NCBI GenBank assembly: GCA_017437125.1 | Contig: JAFSBV010000001.1 | Location: forward strand, 243,894 to 307,893 | Source of the DNA: Bacteroidales bacterium | GTDB taxonomy: Bacteria > Bacteroidota > Bacteroidia > Bacteroidales > UBA932 | Reading direction: 5' to 3' | Length of the DNA: 64,000 nt | Shown: one piece after another, positions 35,284 through 43,974 of the stretch | Layout of the letters: every line of letters begins with the position of its first letter | Numbering within the stretch: position 1 is the first letter of the stretch | Made by a program: the position numbers and the translations under genes | Notes under the pieces: generated by a model | Told to the model about the DNA's origin: nothing | The model's database searches: none | What the model saw: the letters and a program-made list of their open reading frames with translations, nothing else

Positions 35284-38200
35284 ATGAGATTACTTAAATC
35301 TTTCGCTGCTTCTCTGGCTTTTCTGCTTGCAGGCTTCAGTGCCTTTGCGCAGAACAGGGAACTGTCCGGTGTCGTACTGGACGCGACTGACTTCCCGCTC
35401 ATCGGCGTGGCTGTCATCGTTGACGGAACGACAAACGGAGTCATGACAGCAGATGACGGAACGTTCACATTGACCGTACCGGCTACTGAAGTCATTCTTA
35501 ATGTGTCGTCACTTGGTTACGAGACCAAGCTTGTTACAGTGCCTGCGACACAGGACAAGGTTACAATCTATCTCGCAGAAGACAACATGATGATCGAAGA
35601 GACCGTCGTTGTCGGCTACGGTACTCAGAAGAAGGTCAACCTCACCGGTGCTGTGGGAGTGGTTGACAGCAAGCAGCTCGAGGACAGAACATCGCATAAC
35701 CTCAGTGCAATGCTTCAGGGTTCTGTTCCAGGCCTTAATATTTCGACATCAAGCGGTAATCCCGGCAGCTCCGGAAGCCTCAATATCCGTGGTATCGGAT
35801 CTATCGGTTCAGGTGCCGACACTACTCCTCTCGTGCTCATCGACGGTGTAGAGGGTGAGATCGACCGTGTCAATCCTGCTGACGTCGAGTCTATCTCAGT
35901 TATCAAGGATGCATCTGCAGCAGCCGTTTATGGTGCCCGTGGTGCTTTCGGTGTGATCCTCATCACTACGAAGAAGGGTTCTGACAATGAAGGAAAGGCT
36001 ACAGTACGTTACAGCGGCCGTTTCGGTTGGGAAGAGCCTACTACATCGACTGATTACGAGACAACAGGTTACTGGTCTGCATTCATCCACAACATGTTCT
36101 GGAAGGCTGATAACGCCAACTCGAAGTATATCCAATATACTGACTATGACATGCAGCAGCTCCTTCTCCGTATCAACGACAAGACAGAGCATCCTGACCG
36201 TCCATGGACAGTGATCGAGAACAGAAACGGAAAGGATACCTATATGTATTATGCGAATACAGACTGGTGGCATGAGCTTTTCGTTGACCGTCATCCTGTA
36301 CAGCAGCATCAGATATCCCTCAGCGGCGGATCAAAGGCTGTGAAGTTCTATCTCTCGGGAGCTTTCGACCAGCAGACCGGTATCGTGAAGAAGAATCCTG
36401 ACGTGTTCACAAAGTACAATCTCCGTTCGAAGATCGACTTCAAGATCAACAAGTATGCGAAGATGACCAACAATACGTCATTCTACAGCTCTACATATGA
36501 TTATCCGGGCGTAGGAAACGTCGAGAATGCAATCGCATATGCCGCTAACCACGGTCTTGCATGTTTCCCTCTCCAGAACCCTGACGGATCATGGATCTAT
36601 TCGACTCCGCACCTCAACTACAAGGTTGCCAACGGACGTCATATCGTTTATGGAAACGGTTACAACACAAACCTTGACAGGAAAACCGATTTCTCTAATA
36701 CAACCGAGCTCACAATCACTCCTGTAAAGCAGTTCAACATCGTAGGTAACTTCACTTACAGATTCCACCAGAACCGCAACACAAACAGATCTACCAATAT
36801 GGTATATTCTGATTATCCAGGCCAGTTCGGTGCATATACTACAGGTGCCGGTGACAACAATCTCTATGAAACTGTACAGACCATGAATTACCTTGCTGCA
36901 AACGTGTTTGCAACATATGAGGATTCGTTCAAGGAGAACCACAACCTCAAGGTAATGGCCGGTTTCAATTATGAGTCATATTACAGAAAGGCCATCGATG
37001 CTACAGGTTACGACCTCATCACCGACGAGCTTTCAGACTTCAACCTCATCACTACCACAAGACAGCCTGTCCTCGGCGGTGGTCAGACAATCTATGCTCT
37101 TGCCGGATTCTTCGGCCGTATCAACTACGACTACAAGGGCAGATATCTTCTCGAGGTTTCAGGACGATACGACGGTACTTCACGCTTTGCCGAGGGACAT
37201 CGTTTCGGATTCTTCCCTTCAGCTTCTGCCGGATGGCGTATCTCTGAGGAGAACTGGTTCGCTCCAGCAAAGGACGTTGTCAACAACCTCAAGCTCCGTG
37301 CATCATTCGGTAGCCTCGGTAACCAGAAGGTGACCAACAATGCATGGATGAGAAAGATCACGTTCGACAACTTCGCCGCTTATTCGTTTGACGGTTCTGC
37401 AATGGGACGATATGCTACCATTTCTGCTCCTAATGCATCAGACCTTACTTGGGAGACATCGACACAGTACAATGCAGGTATTGATGCAGGAATGTTCAAT
37501 GACAAGCTCATGTTCACTGTCGAGGGCTTCATCCGTGATACCAAGGGCATGCTCCAGCAGGGTGTCGCTCTTCCAGGCGTATATGGCGCTAACTCTCCTC
37601 TCATGAACAGTGCAGACCTCCGTACATCAGGTTACGAGCTTTCGTTCAGCTGGAGAGATCAGCTTGATCTCGGCGGCAGACCGTTCGGCTACAGCATTTC
37701 TGCAAACCTTTCCGACAACAGGACCATCATCACCAAGTATGACAACCCTGAGAGGACATTCGCAAAGGATTACTATGAGGGTATGGAGCTTGGCGAGATC
37801 TGGGGATTCGTTACTGACGGTCTCTTCCAGAGCGATGCAGAAGCTCAGGCATATGCACAGCAGGTTGATCTCAGCTACATCACAAAGCGTCTGACAGGTG
37901 GATGGCTTGCCGGTGACCTCAAGTATGTCGATATCGACGGTGACGGTAAGATCGGCCTCGGTTCAGATACAGTTGACAAACCTGGTGACAGAAAGATTCT
38001 CGGAAACACCAATGCTACTCTTCAGTATGGCTTCACTCTCGCTTTCGACTACCTCGGATTCGATGTTTCGGCATTCTTCCAGGGAACAGGTAACCATTAC
38101 TGGTATCCTAATGGCGAGTCAATGGCATTCTGGGGACCTTATTCACGTCCTTACTGCTCGTTCATAGCAGATGACTTCCTTGATCATGTATGGGCTGAGG

Positions 38201-38556
38201 ATAACACAGACGCATATTTCCCACGTCCACGTGCTTATTCTGCATACACTTCAGGTGCATACCTTGCCAATGTGAATGACAGATATCTCCAGAATATCAG
38301 ATATCTCAGATTCAAGAACCTTACAGTGGGTTATACCGTACCTCAGAACGCGACAAGAAAGATCGGTATCGAGAAGGTGCGCGTTTACTTCTCTGGTGAG
38401 AACCTTGCTTACTGGTCTCCATTCAAGCAGCACAGCAAGTACATCGATCCTGAGGCTGCATTTGACAGAAAGAGCGGCGGAAGTCTTACACGTTACAACA
38501 ACGCATTCTATCCATGGCAGAAGACCATGATGTTCGGTGTTGACATCACATTCTAG
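35284..38556 (+). CDS. SusC/RagA-family TonB-linked outer membrane transporter
   Basis: 1090 residues. Signal peptide (cut near AFAQ), CarboxypepD-regulatory-like domain (about 27-105), the SusC signature EETVVVGYGTQKKVNLTGAV (split here as a TonB box-like region near 105-125), plug domain (about 125-235; NIRGIGSIG, DGVEGEIDRVNPADVESISVIKDASAAAVYGARG) and a barrel to the C-terminal Phe. It imports oligomers bound by its SusD lid. It follows the metallophosphoesterase by 41 bases and is coupled to susD by 23 bases. The neighbouring phosphoesterases rather than glycosidases suggest a phosphorylated cargo. Confidence 0.96.
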   Translation: MRLLKSFAASLAFLLAGFSAFAQNRELSGVVLDATDFPLIGVAVIVDGTTNGVMTADDGTFTLTVPATEVILNVSSLGYETKLVTVPATQDKVTIYLAEDNMMIEETVVVGYGTQKKVNLTGAVGVVDSKQLEDRTSHNLSAMLQGSVPGLNISTSSGNPGSSGSLNIRGIGSIGSGADTTPLVLIDGVEGEIDRVNPADVESISVIKDASAAAVYGARGAFGVILITTKKGSDNEGKATVRYSGRFGWEEPTTSTDYETTGYWSAFIHNMFWKADNANSKYIQYTDYDMQQLLLRINDKTEHPDRPWTVIENRNGKDTYMYYANTDWWHELFVDRHPVQQHQISLSGGSKAVKFYLSGAFDQQTGIVKKNPDVFTKYNLRSKIDFKINKYAKMTNNTSFYSSTYDYPGVGNVENAIAYAANHGLACFPLQNPDGSWIYSTPHLNYKVANGRHIVYGNGYNTNLDRKTDFSNTTELTITPVKQFNIVGNFTYRFHQNRNTNRSTNMVYSDYPGQFGAYTTGAGDNNLYETVQTMNYLAANVFATYEDSFKENHNLKVMAGFNYESYYRKAIDATGYDLITDELSDFNLITTTRQPVLGGGQTIYALAGFFGRINYDYKGRYLLEVSGRYDGTSRFAEGHRFGFFPSASAGWRISEENWFAPAKDVVNNLKLRASFGSLGNQKVTNNAWMRKITFDNFAAYSFDGSAMGRYATISAPNASDLTWETSTQYNAGIDAGMFNDKLMFTVEGFIRDTKGMLQQGVALPGVYGANSPLMNSADLRTSGYELSFSWRDQLDLGGRPFGYSISANLSDNRTIITKYDNPERTFAKDYYEGMELGEIWGFVTDGLFQSDAEAQAYAQQVDLSYITKRLTGGWLAGDLKYVDIDGDGKIGLGSDTVDKPGDRKILGNTNATLQYGFTLAFDYLGFDVSAFFQGTGNHYWYPNGESMAFWGPYSRPYCSFIADDFLDHVWAEDNTDAYFPRPRAYSAYTSGAYLANVNDRYLQNIRYLRFKNLTVGYTVPQNATRKIGIEKVRVYFSGENLAYWSPFKQHSKYIDPEAAFDRKSGGSLTRYNNAFYPWQKTMMFGVDITF

Positions 38557-38579
38557 TCAAGTTGAATCATTAAAGAATT

Positions 38580-40391
38580 ATGAAGATGAAAAAATATTTG
38601 ATAATGATAGCTGCTGCAGCTCTCGCCTTCGCTTCTTGTGACATGCTTGACAAGGAGCCGTTGTCAGAGATGTCTCCGGAGTCTTATTTCAAGACTGAGC
38701 AGGATCTCCAGCTTTTCTCAAACACATTCTATAACAACCTTCTTCCTAAGTCGCCTTACGGCTACCAGAGCGACCATTATGTAAAGCAGACTATGTCTGA
38801 CGAGCTTCATGGCGGTTCTTACCGTATCGTTCCTAACTCAGGCAGCGGCTGGTCATGGGGAGACCTCAGGAAGATGAACACTCTCCTCGGATATATCGAC
38901 AATTGCGAGGACGAGAAGGCAGTAACCGAATATACAGCTCTCACAAAGTTCTTCAGGGCTTTCTTCTATTACGAGAAGGTGAAGAGATTCGGTGACGTTC
39001 CATGGATCGACAAGGAACTCGGATCTGCTGACGAGGCTCTCTGGAACCCAAGAGACAACCGTGAGGTAGTCATGCAGCACATGCTCGAGGATATCAACTA
39101 TGCCATCGAGAACCTTCCTGCACCTACCACACAGTTCCGTGTGAACAAATATACCGCACTTGCACTCAAGGCTCAGTTCTGTCTCTTCGAGGGTACTTTC
39201 AGAAAGTATCATGCAGGTGAGTCAACACTCAAGACCCTTCCTGCTGATGCAAAGGACTACAGGTTCTATCTCAAGGAAGCTGCTGATGCCGCAAAGCAGA
39301 TCATGGACAGCGGAAAGTACTCGCTCTATTCGACAGGAAAGCCTGAGCAGGATTACCGCGACATGTTCGTGCTTGAGGACAGTGATTCGAACAAGGAGTT
39401 CATCCTTTCCATCAAGTGTGATTACGGTCTCGCCATCTTCCACAACGGTACTGCATACGGTCTTCTCCCGTCACAGGGACGTATCGGTGCTACAAGGAAG
39501 TTCATCGACAGCTACCTCATGAAGGACGGTTCACGCTTCACAGACAAGGCAGGCTGGGAGTCAATGGAGTTCGCTGCTCAGGTGGCTGACCGTGACCCTC
39601 GTCTCGCACAGTCTTTCCGTACTCCTGGCTATACCAGAATCGACGGAACCGACATCCTTGCACCGGATCTTTCTTCAAGCTGTACTGGATATCAGACAAT
39701 CAAGTGGGTGATGTCATGCAAGGCTAACGGTGGTGACTCTGACCGTGTTGACCGTTCAACAAGCGACCTTCCGGTATATCGTCTCGGCGAAATCCTCCTC
39801 ATCTATGCAGAGGCAAAGGCCGAACTCGGCGAGCTTACCCAGGAGGATCTCAACAACTCGATCAACCTTCTCCGCAAGAGGGTAGGAATGCCGAGCCTTA
39901 CACTTGGTGTGACTGCTGACCCATATCTCACAAATCCATCATACGGATATACCAACCCTAAGCTTCTTGCTGATCCTAACCTCGCAATCATCCTCGAGAT
40001 CCGTCGTGAGAGAGCTATCGAGCTCGCACAGGAGGGCAACAACCGCTGGTATGACATCGTACGCTGGAGAGAGGGCAAGAGCGTTGACCAGCCTTTCTAT
40101 GGCCTTTATTTCCCAGGTCCTGGCGAATATGACATCAATGGTGACGGCAAGCTTGACTACTGCCTCTATGAAGGTGACGTGAAGCCGGATTCAAAGGCGA
40201 CATCTGTCCTCAAGATCGGTTCGGAGATTCTTCTCAGCAACGGAACAAGCGGATATGTAGAGCCTCACAAGGGTGAGACACATACATTCAATGAGAACAG
40301 AGACTACTATTATCCGATCCCAAGCGACGAGCGTTCTCTCAACCCTAACCTTACCCAGAACGATGGTTGGGACGATGGTCTTGATTTCTAA
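38580..40391 (+). CDS. SusD/RagB-family surface lipoprotein
   Basis: 603 residues, lipobox ending at Cys20 (AFASC). The N-terminal SusD-like region (LDKEPLSEMSPESYFKTEQDLQ) and TPR-type helices in the middle, followed by the RagB C-terminal signature ILEIRRERAIELAQEGNNRWYDIVRWREG (about 470-500). It forms the substrate-binding lid on the SusC barrel encoded just upstream. A Dx-rich loop near YDINGDGKLDY (about 520) looks like a calcium site. Confidence 0.96.
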   Translation: MKMKKYLIMIAAAALAFASCDMLDKEPLSEMSPESYFKTEQDLQLFSNTFYNNLLPKSPYGYQSDHYVKQTMSDELHGGSYRIVPNSGSGWSWGDLRKMNTLLGYIDNCEDEKAVTEYTALTKFFRAFFYYEKVKRFGDVPWIDKELGSADEALWNPRDNREVVMQHMLEDINYAIENLPAPTTQFRVNKYTALALKAQFCLFEGTFRKYHAGESTLKTLPADAKDYRFYLKEAADAAKQIMDSGKYSLYSTGKPEQDYRDMFVLEDSDSNKEFILSIKCDYGLAIFHNGTAYGLLPSQGRIGATRKFIDSYLMKDGSRFTDKAGWESMEFAAQVADRDPRLAQSFRTPGYTRIDGTDILAPDLSSSCTGYQTIKWVMSCKANGGDSDRVDRSTSDLPVYRLGEILLIYAEAKAELGELTQEDLNNSINLLRKRVGMPSLTLGVTADPYLTNPSYGYTNPKLLADPNLAIILEIRRERAIELAQEGNNRWYDIVRWREGKSVDQPFYGLYFPGPGEYDINGDGKLDYCLYEGDVKPDSKATSVLKIGSEILLSNGTSGYVEPHKGETHTFNENRDYYYPIPSDERSLNPNLTQNDGWDDGLDF

Positions 40392-40413
40392 CAATTAAAC
40401 TATAGATGAGATT

Positions 40414-42678
40414 ATGAGATTTATTAAGAATCTATATATATCAGCCTTAGCTGCAGTAGCCGGTGTTCTCGCGTTTACCGGCTGCCAGCCTGAGGAATCT
40501 CCGCTTTCAAGAGCTATCATGACCAGTGTTTCAGGTCTTGAGTTCGACGCTCTGAATGCTGAGCCGCAGACCATTACGGTTTATGCGGATGCTGACTGGA
40601 CCGTTGAGGCTCCTGAGTGGGTTACCGTTGACAGGACTTCAGGCAGCCGTACTATGGATGTTACCATTTCCGTAGCAGACAACATGCGTGACGGTGCAAT
40701 GGACAACCCGAAGAAGGATACTGTCATCTTCAGAGGATACAACCTCCTTTCAAATGCATATGTGATTGTAAGCCAGGGTGGTGACAAATACAGGGATGTG
40801 CCTCCTGTAATCATTCCAGAAGTGTACGCCATGAAGGATGAGGAAGTTGTCATCCTTGATCACGTCGCAGTCGTGGCTGTTTCTGCAAACGGCTTCGTCG
40901 TGAATGACGGAAACGAAAGCATATATGTAGCAAGCAAGGAAGACCTTGTAATCGGTGACGGAGTTCATGTAAGAGGTTCAAAGGGAACACTCAATGACAT
41001 TCCTGCGATCACTGTATGCGACCTTGTGGAGAAGAAGGGAGATAATCGTGCTCCTGCATATCCTCTCATCAAGGACATCACTCCTTCTCTCGATGCATAT
41101 GCACCTTCGAAGATGGAATATGTGGAACTTACAGGTTCCCTTGATGGCATGAATGTGACAGTAGAGGGTGCTGTAAGGGTAGGAGCTATTCTCGATCCTG
41201 CAGCTGGATTTGATCTTGCTGCCATTAACGGACACAATGTCACTGTCAGAGGTTTCAGTTTCGGTGCTACAGTTTCTGTCGTAAACATCATCGTGACTGA
41301 AATCGTTGACCTCGGTGTTAACGAAATCATCTACTTCACCGATAACTTCGACTGGTTCGCTGATATCGCTTCTGCCGAGGGAGCAGGTGATGCTGTAGGT
41401 ACAGATGATCCTGGTACAACCGCTCCTAACGTATGGAAGATGGGTTCAAGCGCAGACTTCTTCGCTAAATTCAACGAGATCGGCTACCAGTATCTTTACG
41501 GTACTGTAGGTTCTACAGAGTTCGCGGCAGGTCCGGCTCAGGAACCTAACTCGAAGGTAGGCAAGGACGGTTCGCTTTATATCCAGTCCAACTATCTCAA
41601 GTTCGGTCAGACCAGCTACAATGGAGCTCTCGTTCTTCCTGCACTTTCGGCAATTCAGGGTGCTGCAAACATCCAGATCGAGTTCGACTGGTGCTGGCAG
41701 GTGACAGGTGCATACAAGCCTGACATCATGACTCTCTCAGTCGATGCTACGGCCGGTGCATTCGCTGACAGCGGATCGTCAACAAGCAACGAAATCGAGT
41801 CGGCCCAGTCTCAGGTTGACGGTGAAAGTCATATCGAGTGGCAGCATGTAGTGCTCGTTCTCAACGGAGCAACTCCAGAGACTGTACTTACCATCAGACC
41901 TACAAATGCCGACCCTACAGTACAGAATCCTGCAAGAAAGCAGAACCGCTGGTATCTTGACAACATCAAGATTATCGACGCTGGCGGTGCTCCTGTAACT
42001 CCACCAGCAGGCGGAGCCAAGACCGTTTATTCTGATGATTTCGAATGGATCGCTCCAATGGCAACAACTGAGGGAGCTGGTGACGCTGTAGGTACAGATG
42101 ATCCAGGTACTACTGCTCCTAATGTATGGAAGATGGGCACAAGCGCTGATTTCTTTGCTAAGTTCAACGAGATCGGCTACCAGTATAAGTATTCTACTAT
42201 CGGTTCTACCGAATTTGTAGCAGGTCCTGCACAGGAACCAAAGTCAGATGTCGGCAAGGAAGGTTCACTCTACATCCAGTCCAACTATCTCAAGTTCGGT
42301 CAGACCAGCTACAGCGGTGCTCTTGTACTTCCTGCTCTCTCTGCAATCGAGGGTACGGCAAACGTATGCATCGAGTTTGACTGGTGCTGGCAGGTTACAG
42401 GTGCGTACAAGCCTGACCTCATGACTCTTTCAGTTGATGCAAGCGTAGGCCAGTTCCCTGATTCAGGTGCTCCTACAAGCGTGGCTCTTGAGTCTGCACA
42501 GTCAACTGTCGATGGAGAAAGCCATATCGCCTGGCAGCACGTGTCCATCGTTCTCAACGATGCGACAGCTGAGACAGTCCTCACAATCAGGCCTACAAAC
42601 CCTGATCCGACTGTTCAGAATTCAAGGAAGCAGAACCGCTGGTATCTTGACAATATCAAGATCGTTACTGTAGAGTAA
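40414..42678 (+). CDS. surface lipoprotein: BACON, DUF5689-like and two tandem modules
   Basis: 754 residues, lipobox ending at Cys24 (AFTGC). Order: BACON-type Ig domain (about 35-125; ADADWTVEAPEWVTVDRTSGSRT), an OB-fold-like DUF5689 type region (about 130-300; VYAMKDEEVVILDHVAVVAVSANGFVVND) and two nearly identical modules of about 215 residues (307-522 and 538-754). Each module starts DNFDW or DDFEW and ends NRWYLDNIKI, with a jelly-roll-like pattern. Third gene after susCD, the usual position of a surface substrate-binding protein (SGBP). The modules probably bind the ligand. No catalytic motif is visible. Confidence 0.85.
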   Translation: MRFIKNLYISALAAVAGVLAFTGCQPEESPLSRAIMTSVSGLEFDALNAEPQTITVYADADWTVEAPEWVTVDRTSGSRTMDVTISVADNMRDGAMDNPKKDTVIFRGYNLLSNAYVIVSQGGDKYRDVPPVIIPEVYAMKDEEVVILDHVAVVAVSANGFVVNDGNESIYVASKEDLVIGDGVHVRGSKGTLNDIPAITVCDLVEKKGDNRAPAYPLIKDITPSLDAYAPSKMEYVELTGSLDGMNVTVEGAVRVGAILDPAAGFDLAAINGHNVTVRGFSFGATVSVVNIIVTEIVDLGVNEIIYFTDNFDWFADIASAEGAGDAVGTDDPGTTAPNVWKMGSSADFFAKFNEIGYQYLYGTVGSTEFAAGPAQEPNSKVGKDGSLYIQSNYLKFGQTSYNGALVLPALSAIQGAANIQIEFDWCWQVTGAYKPDIMTLSVDATAGAFADSGSSTSNEIESAQSQVDGESHIEWQHVVLVLNGATPETVLTIRPTNADPTVQNPARKQNRWYLDNIKIIDAGGAPVTPPAGGAKTVYSDDFEWIAPMATTEGAGDAVGTDDPGTTAPNVWKMGTSADFFAKFNEIGYQYKYSTIGSTEFVAGPAQEPKSDVGKEGSLYIQSNYLKFGQTSYSGALVLPALSAIEGTANVCIEFDWCWQVTGAYKPDLMTLSVDASVGQFPDSGAPTSVALESAQSTVDGESHIAWQHVSIVLNDATAETVLTIRPTNPDPTVQNSRKQNRWYLDNIKIVTVE
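41335..42675 (+). repeat. internal tandem duplication of a ~650-base module
   Basis: Bases 41335-41985 and 42028-42675 encode two copies of the same module, with long identical protein runs such as GAGDAVGTDDPGTTAPNVWK and FDWCWQVTGAYKPD. The DNA differs mostly at third codon positions, so the duplication is not brand new. Confidence 0.85.
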
Positions 42679-42699
42679 CAACAGGTTCCTATATATGAA

Positions 42700-42729
42700 A
42701 AAGCCGGTGCAGATCTCTGCATCGGCTTT
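42700..42729 (+). terminator. hairpin between SGBP and hydrolase genes
   Basis: AAAGCCGGTGCAGA (42700-42713) pairs almost perfectly with TCTGCATCGGCTTT (42716-42729). Without a longer T-run it may be an attenuator that lowers expression of the two downstream enzymes, or an mRNA processing or stability element. Confidence 0.6.
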
Positions 42730-42749
42730 AACAGATAAGATATGATCTT

Positions 42750-43964
42750 ATGAAGAAGTTACTTTCATTTTTTGCTGCACTGGCAGTCTCTTTCAGCATT
42801 GCTTCAGCCCAGGAATACCTCCCGAAATGGCAGGAGGGATATATGGATATCCATACAATCGCTACAGGCAGGGGAGACGCGACCTTTGTCGTGATGCCTG
42901 ACGGTACGACCCTCATGATCGATGCCGGAGACAACGGCAAGCTCAAGGATCCCCAGCATCCCGATACCACCAGAAGGGCAGGTGAGTGGCAGGCCATATA
43001 TATGAAGAAGGTCATGGAAGACCTTCCTGACAGGAACAAGGTGGATTATGCGATGATCACCCATTTCCATGACGACCATATGGGAGCTGTCCGTCAGATG
43101 CTTCCCGGAAGCAATGGCTACGGTCTTTCGGGCATTACGCTGGTAGGTGAATTCGTGGATTTCGGTACTTTGATCGACAGGGCATATCCGGATTATGATT
43201 TCCCTTCAAAGAAGAACGTGAACAATGCCAACAAGGGCTTCATGCCTGAGTATCACAAGTTCGTGGAGCATAAGATGGCTCATGGAATGAAGATGGAGAA
43301 ATTCGATGTCGGTGCATTGAACCAGATCAGGATGCTCAACAATCCTAAGAAGTACAGGAAAAATTTCGAGATCCGCAACCTTGCTGCCAACGGCGAAGTC
43401 TGGACCGGAAAGGGCGAGGATGCCGAAAAACAGTACAAGGGAGACCCGAAGCTTTTTGACGAGAATGTGAACTCTTGTGCGATCCGTATAACATACGGCA
43501 ATTTCAAGTATTACAACGGAGGAGATCTCAGCGGTGGAAACTGGGACATATATAAATCGAAGGAAAGGGACATGGAGACCCCTGTAGCCAAGGTGTGCGG
43601 CAAGGTAGATGTCATAAAGGCAAATCATCATGGCTATTACGACACCTGCAACGGCTTCTTCATGAATACTCTTTCACCTGATGTTGTCATCATCGATGCG
43701 CGAAGCAACAATCATCCTGTACCTTCTACTATGGCCAGAATGACTGATCCGCTCGTATGGACAGAGCAGGGAGAATTCTATATTACCGTTGACAAGGCGC
43801 GCGAAAAGCTCAGCGAAGAGCTCTGGAGCCATTTCAAGCCTTGGGGCCATATCGTCGTGAGGGTATATGATGGCGGTAAGGAGTATCAGGTGTTCGTCCT
43901 CGACGCAGATACTACCGATTATCCGATAATATACAAGTCTGATATCAAGACAGCAGGAAAATAA
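42750..43964 (+). CDS. exported metallo-beta-lactamase-fold hydrolase
   Basis: 404 residues with a signal peptide (cut near IASAQ). The MBL core begins IHTIATGRGDATFVVMPDGTTLMIDAG and has the metal motif THFHDDHMG (His105, His107, Asp109, His110), a late NGGDLSGGNW strand and ANHHGYYDT, the arrangement of the ComEC/Rec2-like MBL branch. That branch and its relatives cut phosphodiesters; a pneumococcal choline-binding phosphorylcholine esterase also has this fold. A phosphodiesterase or phosphocholine/phosphoethanolamine esterase acting in the periplasm fits the operon. The exact reaction is unknown. The fusion gene follows after 10 bases. Confidence 0.82.
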   Translation: MKKLLSFFAALAVSFSIASAQEYLPKWQEGYMDIHTIATGRGDATFVVMPDGTTLMIDAGDNGKLKDPQHPDTTRRAGEWQAIYMKKVMEDLPDRNKVDYAMITHFHDDHMGAVRQMLPGSNGYGLSGITLVGEFVDFGTLIDRAYPDYDFPSKKNVNNANKGFMPEYHKFVEHKMAHGMKMEKFDVGALNQIRMLNNPKKYRKNFEIRNLAANGEVWTGKGEDAEKQYKGDPKLFDENVNSCAIRITYGNFKYYNGGDLSGGNWDIYKSKERDMETPVAKVCGKVDVIKANHHGYYDTCNGFFMNTLSPDVVIIDARSNNHPVPSTMARMTDPLVWTEQGEFYITVDKAREKLSEELWSHFKPWGHIVVRVYDGGKEYQVFVLDADTTDYPIIYKSDIKTAGK

Positions 43965-43974
43965 ACTATAAGAT

